Origin: Leifsonia williamsii
GTDB taxonomy: Bacteria; Actinomycetota; Actinomycetes; Actinomycetales; Microbacteriaceae
Reading direction: 5' to 3'
Length of the DNA stretch: 64,000 nt
Assembly (NCBI RefSeq): GCF_030433685.1
Contig: NZ_JAROCF010000001.1
Location: 2,108,001-2,172,000 of the forward strand
The position numbers and the translations under genes were made by a program. Every line of letters begins with the position of its first letter. Positions within the stretch are counted from its first letter, which is position 1. Of the stretch, positions 33,416 through 41,526 are shown piece by piece. Under the pieces are notes generated by a model. The model saw nothing but the letters and a program-made list of their open reading frames with translations. It was not told where the DNA came from and ran no database searches.

Positions 33416-33790
33416 ATGGCAGAGAACACCAACCAGAAGCCCGAGGTCGACGCTCCGGAGGGCCCCGCCCCCGAGACGCTCGAGATCGTCGACATCGTCG
33501 AGGGCGGCGGCGACGAGGCGAAGGCCGGCTCCAAGGTCGACGTGCACTACCTCGGCGTCGAGTACGAGACCGGCGAGGAGTTCGACTCCTCGTGGAGCCG
33601 CGGGCAGTCGATCAACTTCCCGCTCAACAACCTGATCAAGGGCTGGCAGGAGGGCATCCCCGGCATGAAGGTCGGCGGCCGCCGCAAGCTCACCGTCCCG
33701 CCGGCGCTCGCCTACGGCCCGGCCGGCGGCGGTCACCCGCTCTCGGGCAAGACCCTGATCTTCGTGATCGACCTGCTCGGCGTCAGCTGA
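33416..33790 (+). CDS. FKBP-type peptidyl-prolyl cis-trans isomerase
   Basis: Single FKBP domain after a 20-residue acidic/proline-rich N-terminus. VDVHYLGVEYETGEEFDSSW, LIKGWQEGIPGMKVGGRRKL and PPALAYGPAGGGHPLSGKTL are the standard strands and active-site loops, and the chain ends with the FVIDLLGV strand. 124 residues, no signal peptide, so a cytosolic folding helper. It is followed by a strong hairpin and converges on the AhpD-like gene. Confidence 0.92.
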   Translation: MAENTNQKPEVDAPEGPAPETLEIVDIVEGGGDEAKAGSKVDVHYLGVEYETGEEFDSSWSRGQSINFPLNNLIKGWQEGIPGMKVGGRRKLTVPPALAYGPAGGGHPLSGKTLIFVIDLLGVS

Positions 33791-33806
33791 GCCTCCCGTA
33801 CCCGGA

Positions 33807-33842
33807 GAAGCGCTCCCTCGGCAAACGCCGGGGGAGCGCTTC
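33807..33842. terminator. Bidirectional hairpin after the FKBP gene
   Basis: GAAGCGCTCCCTCGGC pairs with GCCGGGGGAGCGCTTC over 16 bp (one G-U) with an AAAC loop, in the convergent gap. Confidence 0.75.
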
Positions 33843-33863
33843 GTCGTGTGGGACGCCGACCGC

Positions 33864-34319
33864 TCAGAGCGCCGGCGGCTGCATGTGCGTCGGGATGGCG
33901 ACGCGGTTCCAGATGTTGATCGTGCCGATGGCGAGGATGAGGTCGGAGAGCCCGCGGTCGCCGAACTCGTCGCGGGCGCGCTCGTAGAGGTCGTCCGGCA
34001 CGCCGCCCTGGTGGATCAGGGTCACCGCCTCGGTCAGCTCGAGCGCGATCCGCTCCCGCTCGCTGAACCACGGCGACTCTCGCCAGGCCGACACCGCGAA
34101 CACCTTGCGCAGCGGGAAGCCCCGGTTCTGCAGGTCGACCGAGTGCATGTCGACGCAGTAGGTGCAGCCGTTGATCTGCGAGGCCCGCAGCTTGAGGAGG
34201 TCGCCGAGCGGCTCCTCCACGTTCATCCCGACGTAGCCGTCGAGCTTGATGACGGCGCGGTAGCCATCGGGCGAGAGGGAGGGGATCTGGATGCGGTCGC
34301 TGGTCGTGGTGTCTGTCAT
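33864..34319 (-). CDS. AhpD/carboxymuconolactone decarboxylase family protein (151 aa)
   Basis: Alkylhydroperoxidase-like fold with the redox motif CTYC followed by H (NGCTYCVDMHSVDL), the proton-relay arrangement of AhpD-type peroxidases. LTEAVTLIHQGGVPDDLYERA is the conserved helix pair. It diverges from a MocR-type regulator whose likely sites lie between them, so it may be that regulator's target. Its own substrate, a peroxide or an aromatic lactone, is not determined. Confidence 0.87.
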   Translation of the reverse strand: MTDTTTSDRIQIPSLSPDGYRAVIKLDGYVGMNVEEPLGDLLKLRASQINGCTYCVDMHSVDLQNRGFPLRKVFAVSAWRESPWFSERERIALELTEAVTLIHQGGVPDDLYERARDEFGDRGLSDLILAIGTINIWNRVAIPTHMQPPAL

Positions 34320-34342
34320 GCCTCCACGCTAGGAATGCCGGT

Positions 34343-34386
34343 GGACCGTTGTAAGGTCCAATCCGACGGGTTCTCACCGGACCAAT
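34343..34386. promoter_or_regulatory. Candidate MocR operator region
   Basis: GGTCCAAT (34355-34362) and GGACCAAT (34379-34386) form a direct repeat spaced 24 bases. GGACC (34343-34347) adds an inverted half-site to the first copy. Direct repeats of this spacing are typical of MocR/GabR binding. Confidence 0.5.
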
Positions 34387-34410
34387 CGCGCCGATCCAGG
34401 AGGGAGCGGG

Positions 34411-35895
34411 ATGGACCTCCACGTGTCCGTCGGCGAGCGCGGCGATCGCGCGGACCGCATCTACCGCGAGCTGCGCCAGGCCGTCCTCGACGGGAGGCTG
34501 CGACCGGGCGAGCGCGTCCCTCCGTCGCGCGAGCTGGCCGCCGACCTCGGCGTCGCCCGATCGACCGTCACGACCGTCTACGACCGGCTGATCGCCGAGG
34601 GCTACCTGGTGGCGCGCCGCGGCGCAGGCACGTTCGCGGCCGCGGTGGGCGGCCGCGCGGGGGATCGAGCGGGCGCCCCGGCCGGCCACCGCCCAGCGCC
34701 AGGCGCGGCGCGTCCTGCGCCCTGGTGGGAGGAGCTCGACGACCCGCTCTGGCGCGAGCCGCTGCCGATCGCGTACGACTTCAGCGTCGGCTCGCCCGAC
34801 GCGGCGCTCTTCCCGGCGGACGAGTGGAGGCGCAGCGTCGCGGCCGCGCTGCGGGACCGCCGCTCCCGCTCGGCGCACTACGGCGACCCGGCCGGCGACG
34901 AGCGGTTGCGCGCCGCGGTCTCTCGGCGGATCGCGCTCTCGCGCTCGGTGGAGGCGGATGCGGCGGACGTCCTGATCACCAGCGGCGCGCAGCAGGCGTT
35001 CGACCTGATCGCGCGGGTCGTGCTTCGGCCCGGCGATGTGATCGCCGTCGAGGACCCGGGCTATCCTCCCGTGCGCCAGCTGTTCGCCTCGCTCGGCGCC
35101 CGGGTGGTGCCGGTCCCGGTGGACGAGCACGGCCTCCGCGTCGACCTGCTGCCGCCCGCGCGGCTGGTCTACGTCACGCCGTCGCACCAGTTCCCGCTCG
35201 GCGGCGTGCTCCCGCTGGAGCGCCGCAGGGCCCTGCTGGCCTGGGCCGAGCGGCACGACGCCGTGGTCATCGAGGACGACTACGACAGCGAGTTCCGCTT
35301 CGCGTCCCGTCCGCTCGACCCACTGCACCGTGTGGACGACAGCGGGCGCGTGGTCTACGTGGGGACCTTCTCGAAGACCATGCTGCCGTCGCTGCGCGTC
35401 GGTTTCGTCGTCGCGCCACGCTCGCTGCTGCCCGCGCTGCGGGCGGCGAAGCGGCTGACCGACTGGCACACGGACGGGCTCACGCAGGCGGCGCTGGCCC
35501 GGTTCGTCGACACCGGCGCCTTCGCGCGGCACCTCCGGCACGCGACGCGGGCGTACGCCGAGCGGCACGCCTCCATCGGGCGGCAGGCGGCCGAGCAGCT
35601 GGGGGAGTGGCTGCACGTGGTGCCCTCGGTCGCCGGGCTGCACCTGGCGCTGCTGCCGCGGGAGGGGGTGGCGCTCGACTCCGAGCGGGTCGCCGCGCGT
35701 GCGGCCGTGGCCGGTGTGGTCGTGCAGCCGCTGCCGCGGTTCGGTGCGGGGGAGCCCGGGACGAGAGGGCAAGGCGCGGGAGGGCGCAGGGAGGGCCTCC
35801 TGCTCGGGTTCGGCGCGGTGCCGGCCGCCGATGTGCCCGACGGGCTGCGCCTCCTCGCCGACGCCCTCGCCCGGGAGCGCCCCGCCGAGTCGTGA
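34411..35895 (+). CDS. MocR-family regulator: GntR helix-turn-helix fused to aminotransferase-like domain (PdxR-like)
   Basis: Residues 10-75 are a GntR winged helix (YRELRQAVLDGRLRPGERVPPSRELAADLG). Residues 110-490 are a fold-type I PLP domain, with the lysine in VGTFSKTMLPSLRVGF and the aspartate/tyrosine region VIEDDYDSEF. Such proteins sense PLP or GABA and control vitamin B6 or amino-acid genes. No pdxST genes are present here; the divergent AhpD-like gene is the obvious candidate target. 494 residues. GGAGGGAGCGGG gives it a strong ribosome-binding site. Confidence 0.9.
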   Translation: MDLHVSVGERGDRADRIYRELRQAVLDGRLRPGERVPPSRELAADLGVARSTVTTVYDRLIAEGYLVARRGAGTFAAAVGGRAGDRAGAPAGHRPAPGAARPAPWWEELDDPLWREPLPIAYDFSVGSPDAALFPADEWRRSVAAALRDRRSRSAHYGDPAGDERLRAAVSRRIALSRSVEADAADVLITSGAQQAFDLIARVVLRPGDVIAVEDPGYPPVRQLFASLGARVVPVPVDEHGLRVDLLPPARLVYVTPSHQFPLGGVLPLERRRALLAWAERHDAVVIEDDYDSEFRFASRPLDPLHRVDDSGRVVYVGTFSKTMLPSLRVGFVVAPRSLLPALRAAKRLTDWHTDGLTQAALARFVDTGAFARHLRHATRAYAERHASIGRQAAEQLGEWLHVVPSVAGLHLALLPREGVALDSERVAARAAVAGVVVQPLPRFGAGEPGTRGQGAGGRREGLLLGFGAVPAADVPDGLRLLADALARERPAES

Positions 35896-35915
35896 CCCGA
35901 TGTCACGATTCGGCG
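35883..35915. terminator. Convergent hairpin overlapping the MocR stop codon
   Basis: CGCCGAGTCGTGAC pairs with GTCACGATTCGGCG over 14 bp with one mismatch and a 5-base loop. The left arm contains the MocR stop. Confidence 0.65.
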
Positions 35916-35938
35916 GAGCGGATCGCGCGCAGGATGCG

Positions 35939-36697
35939 TCAGATCGCCGACCAGCCGCCGTCCGAGGCCAGGACAACGCCCGTGACGTTCGCGGAGTCGT
36001 CGCTGAGCAGCCAGGTGATCGCCGCGGCGAGCTGCTCCGGCTGCGCCACCGGCGGCACGGTGGTCTGCATGATCGGGCCGATGCGCTCGCCCGCCCACTG
36101 CGAGCGGAACGGCGCCTCGATGTTCGTCGCCACCGGTCCCGGGGCGACGGCGTTGGCGCGCACGCCCTTCGGCGAGTAGAAGACGCTCGTGCTCTTGGTG
36201 AGGCCGACGACCGCGTGCTTCGACGCGGTGTACGCCGCTCCCGCCGCCGAGCCGCGCAGGCCCGCCTCCGACGAGACGTTGACGATGGAGCCGGCTCCGG
36301 CCTCCACCATCAGCGGCAGGACCGCCCGGCTGAGCCGCATGATCGCGGTGACGTTGATCGTGAAGACGCGGTCCCAGGTGGCGTCGTCGACCTCGGCCGT
36401 CGGCAGGAAGCCGTCCATGATGCCCGCGACGTTGGCGAGCGCGTCGACGCGGCCGCCCGCCGCCTCCAGCAGGCGTGCGATCGTCTCCTCGGCGGCCACG
36501 TCGCCGGCGACGGGCACGATGTCGAGACCGGGGTTCTCGGCGACGAGCGCGTCGAGGCGCTCGGGCGCGATGTCGCTCGCGACGACCCGGGCGCCCTCGG
36601 CGGCCAGGCGCAGCGCGGTGGCGCGGCCGATGCCGGAGCCGGCGCCGGTGACGATGGCGGTCTTGCCCGCGAAGCGGTCGGTGGAAGCAGTGCTCAT
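35939..36697 (-). CDS. Short-chain dehydrogenase/reductase (252 aa)
   Basis: Classical SDR: TGAGSGIGRA cofactor loop, NVAG motif, SIVNVSS catalytic serine and the YTASKHAVVGL tyrosine-lysine pair, with APGPVATNI after them. The ATG at 36697 follows GAGGAG. It diverges from a TetR regulator across an 83-base gap containing a palindrome, so it is the probable repressed target. Substrate unknown; the C-terminus GVVLASDGGWSAI is typical of ketoacyl or alcohol-type SDRs. Confidence 0.9.
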   Translation of the reverse strand: MSTASTDRFAGKTAIVTGAGSGIGRATALRLAAEGARVVASDIAPERLDALVAENPGLDIVPVAGDVAAEETIARLLEAAGGRVDALANVAGIMDGFLPTAEVDDATWDRVFTINVTAIMRLSRAVLPLMVEAGAGSIVNVSSEAGLRGSAAGAAYTASKHAVVGLTKSTSVFYSPKGVRANAVAPGPVATNIEAPFRSQWAGERIGPIMQTTVPPVAQPEQLAAAITWLLSDDSANVTGVVLASDGGWSAI

Positions 36698-36752
36698 GAC
36701 GGATCTCCTCATCCCTCTGCGATGAGCGCCGTGAGCGCGGCGCTCGAGCTAT

Positions 36753-36773
36753 TTATAGCACTCGGTGCCATAA
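36753..36773. promoter_or_regulatory. TetR operator candidate between SDR and TetR genes
   Basis: TTATAGCAC-TCG-GTGCCATAA is a 21-bp palindrome with one mismatch, the A+T-richest part of the gap. It overlaps the TetR -10, so binding would shut off the regulator itself. Confidence 0.65.
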
Positions 36774-36774
36774 T
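36769..36774 (+). promoter_or_regulatory. Leaderless -10 element for the TetR gene
   Basis: CATAAT ends 6 bases before the ATG at 36781 and lies within the palindrome. Confidence 0.5.
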
Positions 36775-36780
36775 CAAGCC

Positions 36781-37389
36781 ATGAGTTCACCGGACGTTCC
36801 TTCGACGCCCGCCCCGCGGCGGCGCGGCCGGCCCGCCGACGTCGACCCCGACGCGGTCGCGCTGGTCGCGCTGCGCCACTTCGACGCCCACGGCTACGAC
36901 GAGACGACCATGGACGACATCGCCGCTGCGGCCGGCGTCAGCAGGCGCACGCTGTTCCGCTACTTCCCGAGCAAGCCGGCACTGGTCTGGGGAGGCATGG
37001 AGCCGGTCGTCGAGCGGATGCGCGCGGTGTTCGACGCCGCCGGCGAGACCGAGCCGGTGCGCGACGTGCTCGCGCGCGCCTTCACCGAGTCCCTCGACCT
37101 CGGCCCCGACCGGCTCGAGGCGACACGGAGGAGGCTGCGGCTCATGGCCGCCCACCCGGCCCTCGTGGGCTTCGGGATCACCAGCCTGGCCGTCGACCGC
37201 GACCTGCTGTGCACCTTCCTGGCGCGCCGGCTGCGCGTGCCCGCCGACGGCCTCCGCGCCCAGGTCCTCGCGGACGCGCTGACCTCGGCGAACTTCTCGG
37301 CGCTGCTCTGGTGGGCGCAGCACGACGACGGCGACCCTGCGCGGATCGCCGTCGCCGCGCTGGACGAGGTGCTGCGCGGCCCGGTCTAG
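36781..37389 (+). CDS. TetR-family transcriptional regulator (202 aa)
   Basis: N-terminal helix-turn-helix DETTMDDIAAAAGVSRRTLFRYFPSKPALVW is a clear TetR motif, followed by a divergent ligand-binding half. It likely represses itself and the divergent SDR through the palindrome at 36753-36773. It converges on an alcohol dehydrogenase, with the two stop codons sharing a CTAG at 37386-37389. The ligand cannot be deduced. Confidence 0.92.
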   Translation: MSSPDVPSTPAPRRRGRPADVDPDAVALVALRHFDAHGYDETTMDDIAAAAGVSRRTLFRYFPSKPALVWGGMEPVVERMRAVFDAAGETEPVRDVLARAFTESLDLGPDRLEATRRRLRLMAAHPALVGFGITSLAVDRDLLCTFLARRLRVPADGLRAQVLADALTSANFSALLWWAQHDDGDPARIAVAALDEVLRGPV

Positions 37390-38426
37390 TCGTTCGGGAT
37401 GATCACCGCGCGCCCGCGGATGCGGCCCTCGTGCAGCCGCTCGTACGCCTTCGGCGCCTCGTCGAGGGTGTACGTCTCGATCTCGACGTTCACGGCGCCG
37501 GCGCGGGCGAGGTCGAGCACCTCCATCAGCTCGGCACGCGACCCCCAGTACGGCGTGCGGACCGCCACGTCGTAGCCGATCCTCCCGAAGCCGACCGGGA
37601 GGGCGCCTCCGCCGATGCCGACGATCGTCACGTCGCCCTCGGTCGCGGCCATGCCGCCCGCCAGGTCGACGGTCGGCTGGATGCCGACGAAGTCGAAGAC
37701 CGCGTCGGCGCCGCGGCCGTCGGTGCGCTCGCGCACGGCCCGCACCGCATCGGCGTTCGACAGGAGCGCGTCGTGCGCCCCGACCTCGCGGGCGAGTGCC
37801 AGCTTCTCGTCGTTGACATCGAGCGCGATCACGGTCGCGCCGCTGATCGCGCGCAGGATCTGGATGCCGACGTGCCCGAGCCCGCCGGTCCCGATCACCA
37901 CGGCGGTCGTCCCGGCGCCGAGCTTCGGCAGCGACGTCTTGATCGCGTGGTACGGCGTCAGGCCGGCGTCGGTGAGGGAGACGTTGCGCACCGGGTCCAG
38001 GCCGCCCAGCGGGACGAGGTGCCGCTCGCTGTCGACCAGCATGTACTCGGCCATCGACCCCGGCGCGCCGAGGCCGGGCGGGCGGATGCCCTCCGCCTCC
38101 GCGTTCAGGCAGTAGTTCTCCTTGCCCTGCGCGCACATGTGGCAGCGGCCGCAGCCCCACGGGCCGTACACCGCGACCGCGTCGCCGGGCTTGACGCCCG
38201 TGACGCCGTCGCCGACGGCCTCCACGATCCCGGCTCCCTCGTGCCCGAGGGTCAGCGGGAGGCCGTAGATGTACTGCTCGGCGGGCAGGCCCATGATGAA
38301 CTCGTCCGAGTGGCAGACACCCGCGGCGGTGACCTTGAGGAGCACCTGGCCGGGGCCCACCTCGGGGTCCGGGACGTCGACGACCTGGGGCGCCGAACCG
38401 ATCTCTCGATATTGCAATGCCTTCAT
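37386..38426 (-). CDS. Zinc-dependent alcohol dehydrogenase (346 aa)
   Basis: MDR-family NAD(P)-dependent dehydrogenase. Catalytic zinc ligands lie in GVCHSDE (Cys) and LTLGHEGAG (His). The structural zinc cluster CGRCHMCAQGKENYC is complete. IGTGGLGHVGIQ is the Rossmann glycine motif, with an acidic residue after the second strand (ALDVND), suggesting NAD preference. TAGCGT lies 7 bases before the ATG. The likely role is general alcohol oxidation; resemblance to NAD alcohol dehydrogenases of actinobacteria is strong. Confidence 0.92.
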   Translation of the reverse strand: MKALQYREIGSAPQVVDVPDPEVGPGQVLLKVTAAGVCHSDEFIMGLPAEQYIYGLPLTLGHEGAGIVEAVGDGVTGVKPGDAVAVYGPWGCGRCHMCAQGKENYCLNAEAEGIRPPGLGAPGSMAEYMLVDSERHLVPLGGLDPVRNVSLTDAGLTPYHAIKTSLPKLGAGTTAVVIGTGGLGHVGIQILRAISGATVIALDVNDEKLALAREVGAHDALLSNADAVRAVRERTDGRGADAVFDFVGIQPTVDLAGGMAATEGDVTIVGIGGGALPVGFGRIGYDVAVRTPYWGSRAELMEVLDLARAGAVNVEIETYTLDEAPKAYERLHEGRIRGRAVIIPND

Positions 38427-38433
38427 GAGGGCG

Positions 38434-38439
38434 ACGCTA
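38434..38439 (-). promoter_or_regulatory. Leaderless -10 element for the alcohol dehydrogenase
   Basis: TAGCGT on the minus strand, 7 bases before the ATG at 38426. Confidence 0.45.
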
Positions 38440-38516
38440 CTCCGGCCGCATGAGCGCTCCGCAAGGGGTGACCGCCGCGTTCGGGAGCACCCTCCCGCAA
38501 CCGGGTGGCGACGGGC

Positions 38517-38522
38517 TACCGT
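38517..38522 (+). promoter_or_regulatory. Leaderless -10 element for the VOC gene
   Basis: TACCGT ends 6 bases before the ATG at 38529, which decides that start over an in-frame upstream codon. Confidence 0.45.
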
Positions 38523-38528
38523 GTGCGC

Positions 38529-39290
38529 ATGCCGATCGTGACCTCCTTCCCGTCGGGCACCCCGATCTGGGTGGACCTGCAGAGCCCCGACCAGCCGGCC
38601 GCCGCCGCCTACTACCGGGCGCTCTTCGACTGGGAGGTGACGCCGGCCGATCCGCGGATGGGCGGCTACTCCTCGGCCTCGCTGCGGGGCGTCCCCGTCG
38701 GCGCGCTCGGCCCGCTCCTGTCGGACGACGTGCCCTCGATGTGGACGACCTACTTCGCCGTGCCCGGCCTGCACGCCGCAGCGCAGGCGGTGGAGGCCGC
38801 GGGCGGCACGGTCCTGCTGCCGCCGGGCGAGACCGTGCCCGGCGTCTTCCTCTCCATCGTGCAGGACCCGGCCGGGGCCGTGTTCGGCATCTGGGAGAAG
38901 CGCGGCGATCACCGCTGGCTGCGCGACGAGCCGGGCGCCGTCGACTGGGTCGAGCTCGTCACGCCCGAGCCGGAGGCCGTGTTCCCGTTCTACGAGGCGG
39001 TGCTCGGCGTCGGCGCCAGCGAGATGCGGGTGGGGGACAAGCCCTACGGGCTGTTCGACGTCGGCGACAACAGCGTGGCCGGCGTCTACGAGGGTGCGGG
39101 AGGCCCCTCCCGCTGGCTCGTGTACGTCAACGTCGCCGACCTCGACGCCGCGGTGGTGCGGGCGACGGAGCTCGGCGGCACCCTCGCGCTGGAGCCGCTC
39201 TCGGCGCCCGGCGTCGGCCGCTGGGCCGAGATCACCGATCCCCAGGGCGCCGCCTTCGCCCTCCTCGAGCCGGAGCGCGAACCGGACTGA
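38529..39290 (+). CDS. Two-domain VOC (glyoxalase/bleomycin-resistance) family protein
   Basis: Two tandem VOC modules of about 120 residues each: the first opens [20 protein letters not shown] and the second [20 protein letters not shown]. Both end in strands such as [12 protein letters not shown] and [12 protein letters not shown]. This is the layout of actinobacterial proteins often annotated as hydroxylases or glyoxalases without proven activity. 253 residues, cytosolic. It is followed by the rpsO leader. Confidence 0.87.
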   Translation: MPIVTSFPSGTPIWVDLQSPDQPAAAAYYRALFDWEVTPADPRMGGYSSASLRGVPVGALGPLLSDDVPSMWTTYFAVPGLHAAAQAVEAAGGTVLLPPGETVPGVFLSIVQDPAGAVFGIWEKRGDHRWLRDEPGAVDWVELVTPEPEAVFPFYEAVLGVGASEMRVGDKPYGLFDVGDNSVAGVYEGAGGPSRWLVYVNVADLDAAVVRATELGGTLALEPLSAPGVGRWAEITDPQGAAFALLEPEREPD

Positions 39291-39308
39291 GCGCCCGCCC
39301 TCCTCTGG

Positions 39309-39314
39309 TAGACT
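39309..39314 (+). promoter_or_regulatory. Candidate -10 element for rpsO
   Basis: TAGACT, about 90 bases before the rpsO ATG. It implies a leader of roughly 80-85 bases, long enough for S15 autoregulation, although no known S15 site is recognised. Confidence 0.4.
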
Positions 39315-39403
39315 CTTCAGGTTGCCGTCGAACGGCCGCGGATCAAGAGAGCCCAGGCATACGGCCCCGGGCACCGCGCAACGAGAGGAAGGGGATCCCA
39401 TCT

Positions 39404-39673
39404 ATGGCACTGGATGCTGAGACCAAGAAGGCGATCATCGAAGAGTACGCTACCCACCCCGGTGACACCGGATCCCCCGAGGTTCAGGTCGCCATCCTGA
39501 CCAAGCGGATCAAGGACCTCACCGAGCACCTCAAGGAGCACAAGCACGACCACCACTCGCGTCGTGGCCTGCTCCTCCTCGTGGGTCAGCGTCGTCGACT
39601 GCTCGGATACCTCTCCGACATCGACATCAACCGGTACCGTGCGCTCATCGAGCGCCTCGGTCTGCGTCGATAA
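39404..39673 (+). CDS. rpsO: 30S ribosomal protein S15
   Basis: Standard 89-residue S15: [25 protein letters not shown] and [21 protein letters not shown] are the conserved 16S rRNA-binding helices. GAGAGGAAGGGGAT supplies the ribosome-binding site. In many bacteria rpsO is followed directly by pnp; here three genes intervene. Base composition shifts slightly lower in G+C, as expected for a highly expressed gene. Confidence 0.98.
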   Translation: MALDAETKKAIIEEYATHPGDTGSPEVQVAILTKRIKDLTEHLKEHKHDHHSRRGLLLLVGQRRRLLGYLSDIDINRYRALIERLGLRR

Positions 39674-39772
39674 CTTCGACCGCGAGCTTCTTCGCGAACG
39701 GGTCGTCACCCGGGCTTCACGGCCCCGGTGGCGGCCCGTTTCCCGTATCACGACGACCACCCCGGCCGTCCA

Positions 39773-39859
39773 CAACTCCGGAGATCGCGGTCGACACGCC
39801 GCCGCCGTACCGGAGAAGCAGGCCGCGGCCCGGCGTGTCGGCGCGCGCCTCCGGAGTTG
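39773..39859. repeat. 87-bp nested palindrome after rpsO (CAACTCCGGAG + CGACACGCCG)
   Basis: Outer arms CAACTCCGGAG (39773-39783) and CTCCGGAGTTG (39849-39859) and inner arms CGACACGCCG (39792-39801) and CGGCGTGTCG (39831-39840) are both perfect. Unpaired spacers of 7-8 bases separate them. Same building blocks as 27307-27499. It lies in a convergent gap. Confidence 0.85.
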
Positions 39860-39871
39860 CCGACGCGGACG

Positions 39872-41062
39872 TCAGGCGCGCGCCGCCGCCTCCCGCGCCG
39901 CCACCGCCCGGTCCACGAGCGTCGCCGCCACCAGTCCGGCCGCGACCACCGCGATCCCGATGGTCACGCCGACCAGGCCGATCGCGGGGGAGGCGAGCGG
40001 CAGCAGCAGGATGAGCACGATCGCGACCGTCGTCTTCAGCGGCCGGATCACCACCTCCTGCACCAGCGGCGCGTGCAGCACGTAGAGCATCAGCAGGAAG
40101 ACCGCGACCGGGATCGCGACCGCGTACTCGACAGCCGTGTCGGAGACCTCCGCATGGTCGGCGCCGCGCTGCACCGCGACCTCCAGCCCCGCGCCGAGCG
40201 CCGCCAGCGACGCGAACACGAAGTAGTGGCCGTAGCCCCAGTAGAACGACCGGCCCCGCCGCGACGACAGCCCCTCGGCCGCCGGCTCGAGGAAGTACAG
40301 CCACCACAGCGCGAACAGCAGCACCAGTCCCGCGGCCGCGATCGCGATCAGTGACGCCGACAGGCCGTTCGCCGCCAGGGCGCGCTGCACGCCGACCGAC
40401 GAGGCGAGCACCGACTCCCCGAGCACGATGATGGTGAACAGCCCGTACCGCTCGGCGATGTGATGCGGATGCCAGGAGGTCATGCCGGTCCGCTCGGCCC
40501 ACAGCGGCACCGCGAGCTCCAGCAGCGCACCCACCGGGAACAGCCACGGCGCGATCGCGGGAGGCATGAACCCCCACGCCACCCACAGCACCTGCACCGC
40601 GGCCACCCCGCCCGCGTAGCGCAGGGCGGTCACGCGGCCCTCGGGATGCTCCACCGCCGCACGGATCCACTGGGCGACCAGCGCCAGCCGCATGATCAGG
40701 TAGCCCACGATGACCGCCGTGAACGACTGCTCCTCGAACGCCGCCGGCACTCCGGCCGCCAGCACGAGCACGCCGCCCATCTGCAGCATGGTCATGAGGC
40801 GATACGGCACGTCGTCCGTGTCGTACGCCGAGGCGAACCAGGTGAAGTTCATCCAGGCCCACCAGATCGCGAAGAACACCATGCAGTACGGCCCGAGCTT
40901 GTCGAGCGCGTGGCCCTCCTCGCCCGCGGTGGCGAGCTCCGCGGCGACCTGCGCGATGGCGACGACGAAGGTCAGATCGAACAGCAGCTCCAGCGGGCTC
41001 GAGACGCGGTGCTTCTCATCGGTGGCGCGTCCGGTCATCCGGATGCGGAACGGGAGGGTCAT
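39872..41062 (-). CDS. Low-temperature-requirement protein A (LtrA) family membrane protein
   Basis: 396 residues with about eleven hydrophobic helices. SPLELLFDLTFVVAIAQVAAEL at helix 1 is the LtrA signature, and GMTSWHPHHIAERYGLFTIIVLGESVLA is the most conserved block. Function is unresolved in the family. ATG 41062 is chosen; ATG 41074 and 41116 are in frame, the last running into the divergent VanZ gene. Part of the block inserted between rpsO and pnp. Confidence 0.88.
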   Translation of the reverse strand: MTLPFRIRMTGRATDEKHRVSSPLELLFDLTFVVAIAQVAAELATAGEEGHALDKLGPYCMVFFAIWWAWMNFTWFASAYDTDDVPYRLMTMLQMGGVLVLAAGVPAAFEEQSFTAVIVGYLIMRLALVAQWIRAAVEHPEGRVTALRYAGGVAAVQVLWVAWGFMPPAIAPWLFPVGALLELAVPLWAERTGMTSWHPHHIAERYGLFTIIVLGESVLASSVGVQRALAANGLSASLIAIAAAGLVLLFALWWLYFLEPAAEGLSSRRGRSFYWGYGHYFVFASLAALGAGLEVAVQRGADHAEVSDTAVEYAVAIPVAVFLLMLYVLHAPLVQEVVIRPLKTTVAIVLILLLPLASPAIGLVGVTIGIAVVAAGLVAATLVDRAVAAREAAARA

Positions 41063-41081
41063 GTGCGCCAGCATAGAAGGC

Positions 41082-41516
41082 ATGCTGCGACGCCGTCCCG
41101 CCCTCGCCGCCGTCACCGGCGTCTACCTGCTCGCGGTCGCCTGGATCACGCTCAACCCGTTCCCGCCCGACCCGCACGGCAACGGCCTGCTGAAGCAGCT
41201 GCTCGCCTTCACCGCCGACGTCGCCCCGCTGCGGTGGATCACGTTCGACGTCGTCGAATTCACCGCCAACGTGCTGATGTTCGTGCCGATGGGGGTGCTG
41301 TTCACGCTGCTGCTGGGTCTCGGGAGGTGGTGGTGGGCGCTGCTGATCGGCGTCGCCTCCACGTGTTTCATCGAGGGCGTCCAGCTGTTCCTGCCGAACC
41401 GCTACAGCGACGTGCGCGACCTCGCGGCGAACACGCTCGGCACGCTGATCGGGATCGGGATCGTGGCACTGGTCGCCGTCGCGGCCCGGCGACGGCGCCC
41501 GGTGCAGGCCGCGTAG
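41082..41516 (+). CDS. VanZ-like family protein (144 aa)
   Basis: Four hydrophobic helices with the VanZ pattern: WITLNPFPPDPHG after helix 1, EFTANVLMFVPMGVLFTLLLG, and FIEGVQLFLPNRYSDVRDLAANTLGTLIG at the C-terminal half. VanZ proteins are linked to teicoplanin tolerance, but most chromosomal copies have no known function. It is followed at 1-10 bases by the kinase-like gene, so the two may be cotranscribed. Confidence 0.87.
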   Translation: MLRRRPALAAVTGVYLLAVAWITLNPFPPDPHGNGLLKQLLAFTADVAPLRWITFDVVEFTANVLMFVPMGVLFTLLLGLGRWWWALLIGVASTCFIEGVQLFLPNRYSDVRDLAANTLGTLIGIGIVALVAVAARRRRPVQAA

Positions 41517-41519
41517 GGT
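41514..41519 (+). promoter_or_regulatory. Leaderless -10 candidate for the kinase-like gene
   Basis: TAGGGT ends 7 bases before the ATG at 41527 and contains the VanZ stop codon. Confidence 0.35.
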
Positions 41520-41526
41520 GACGCGC

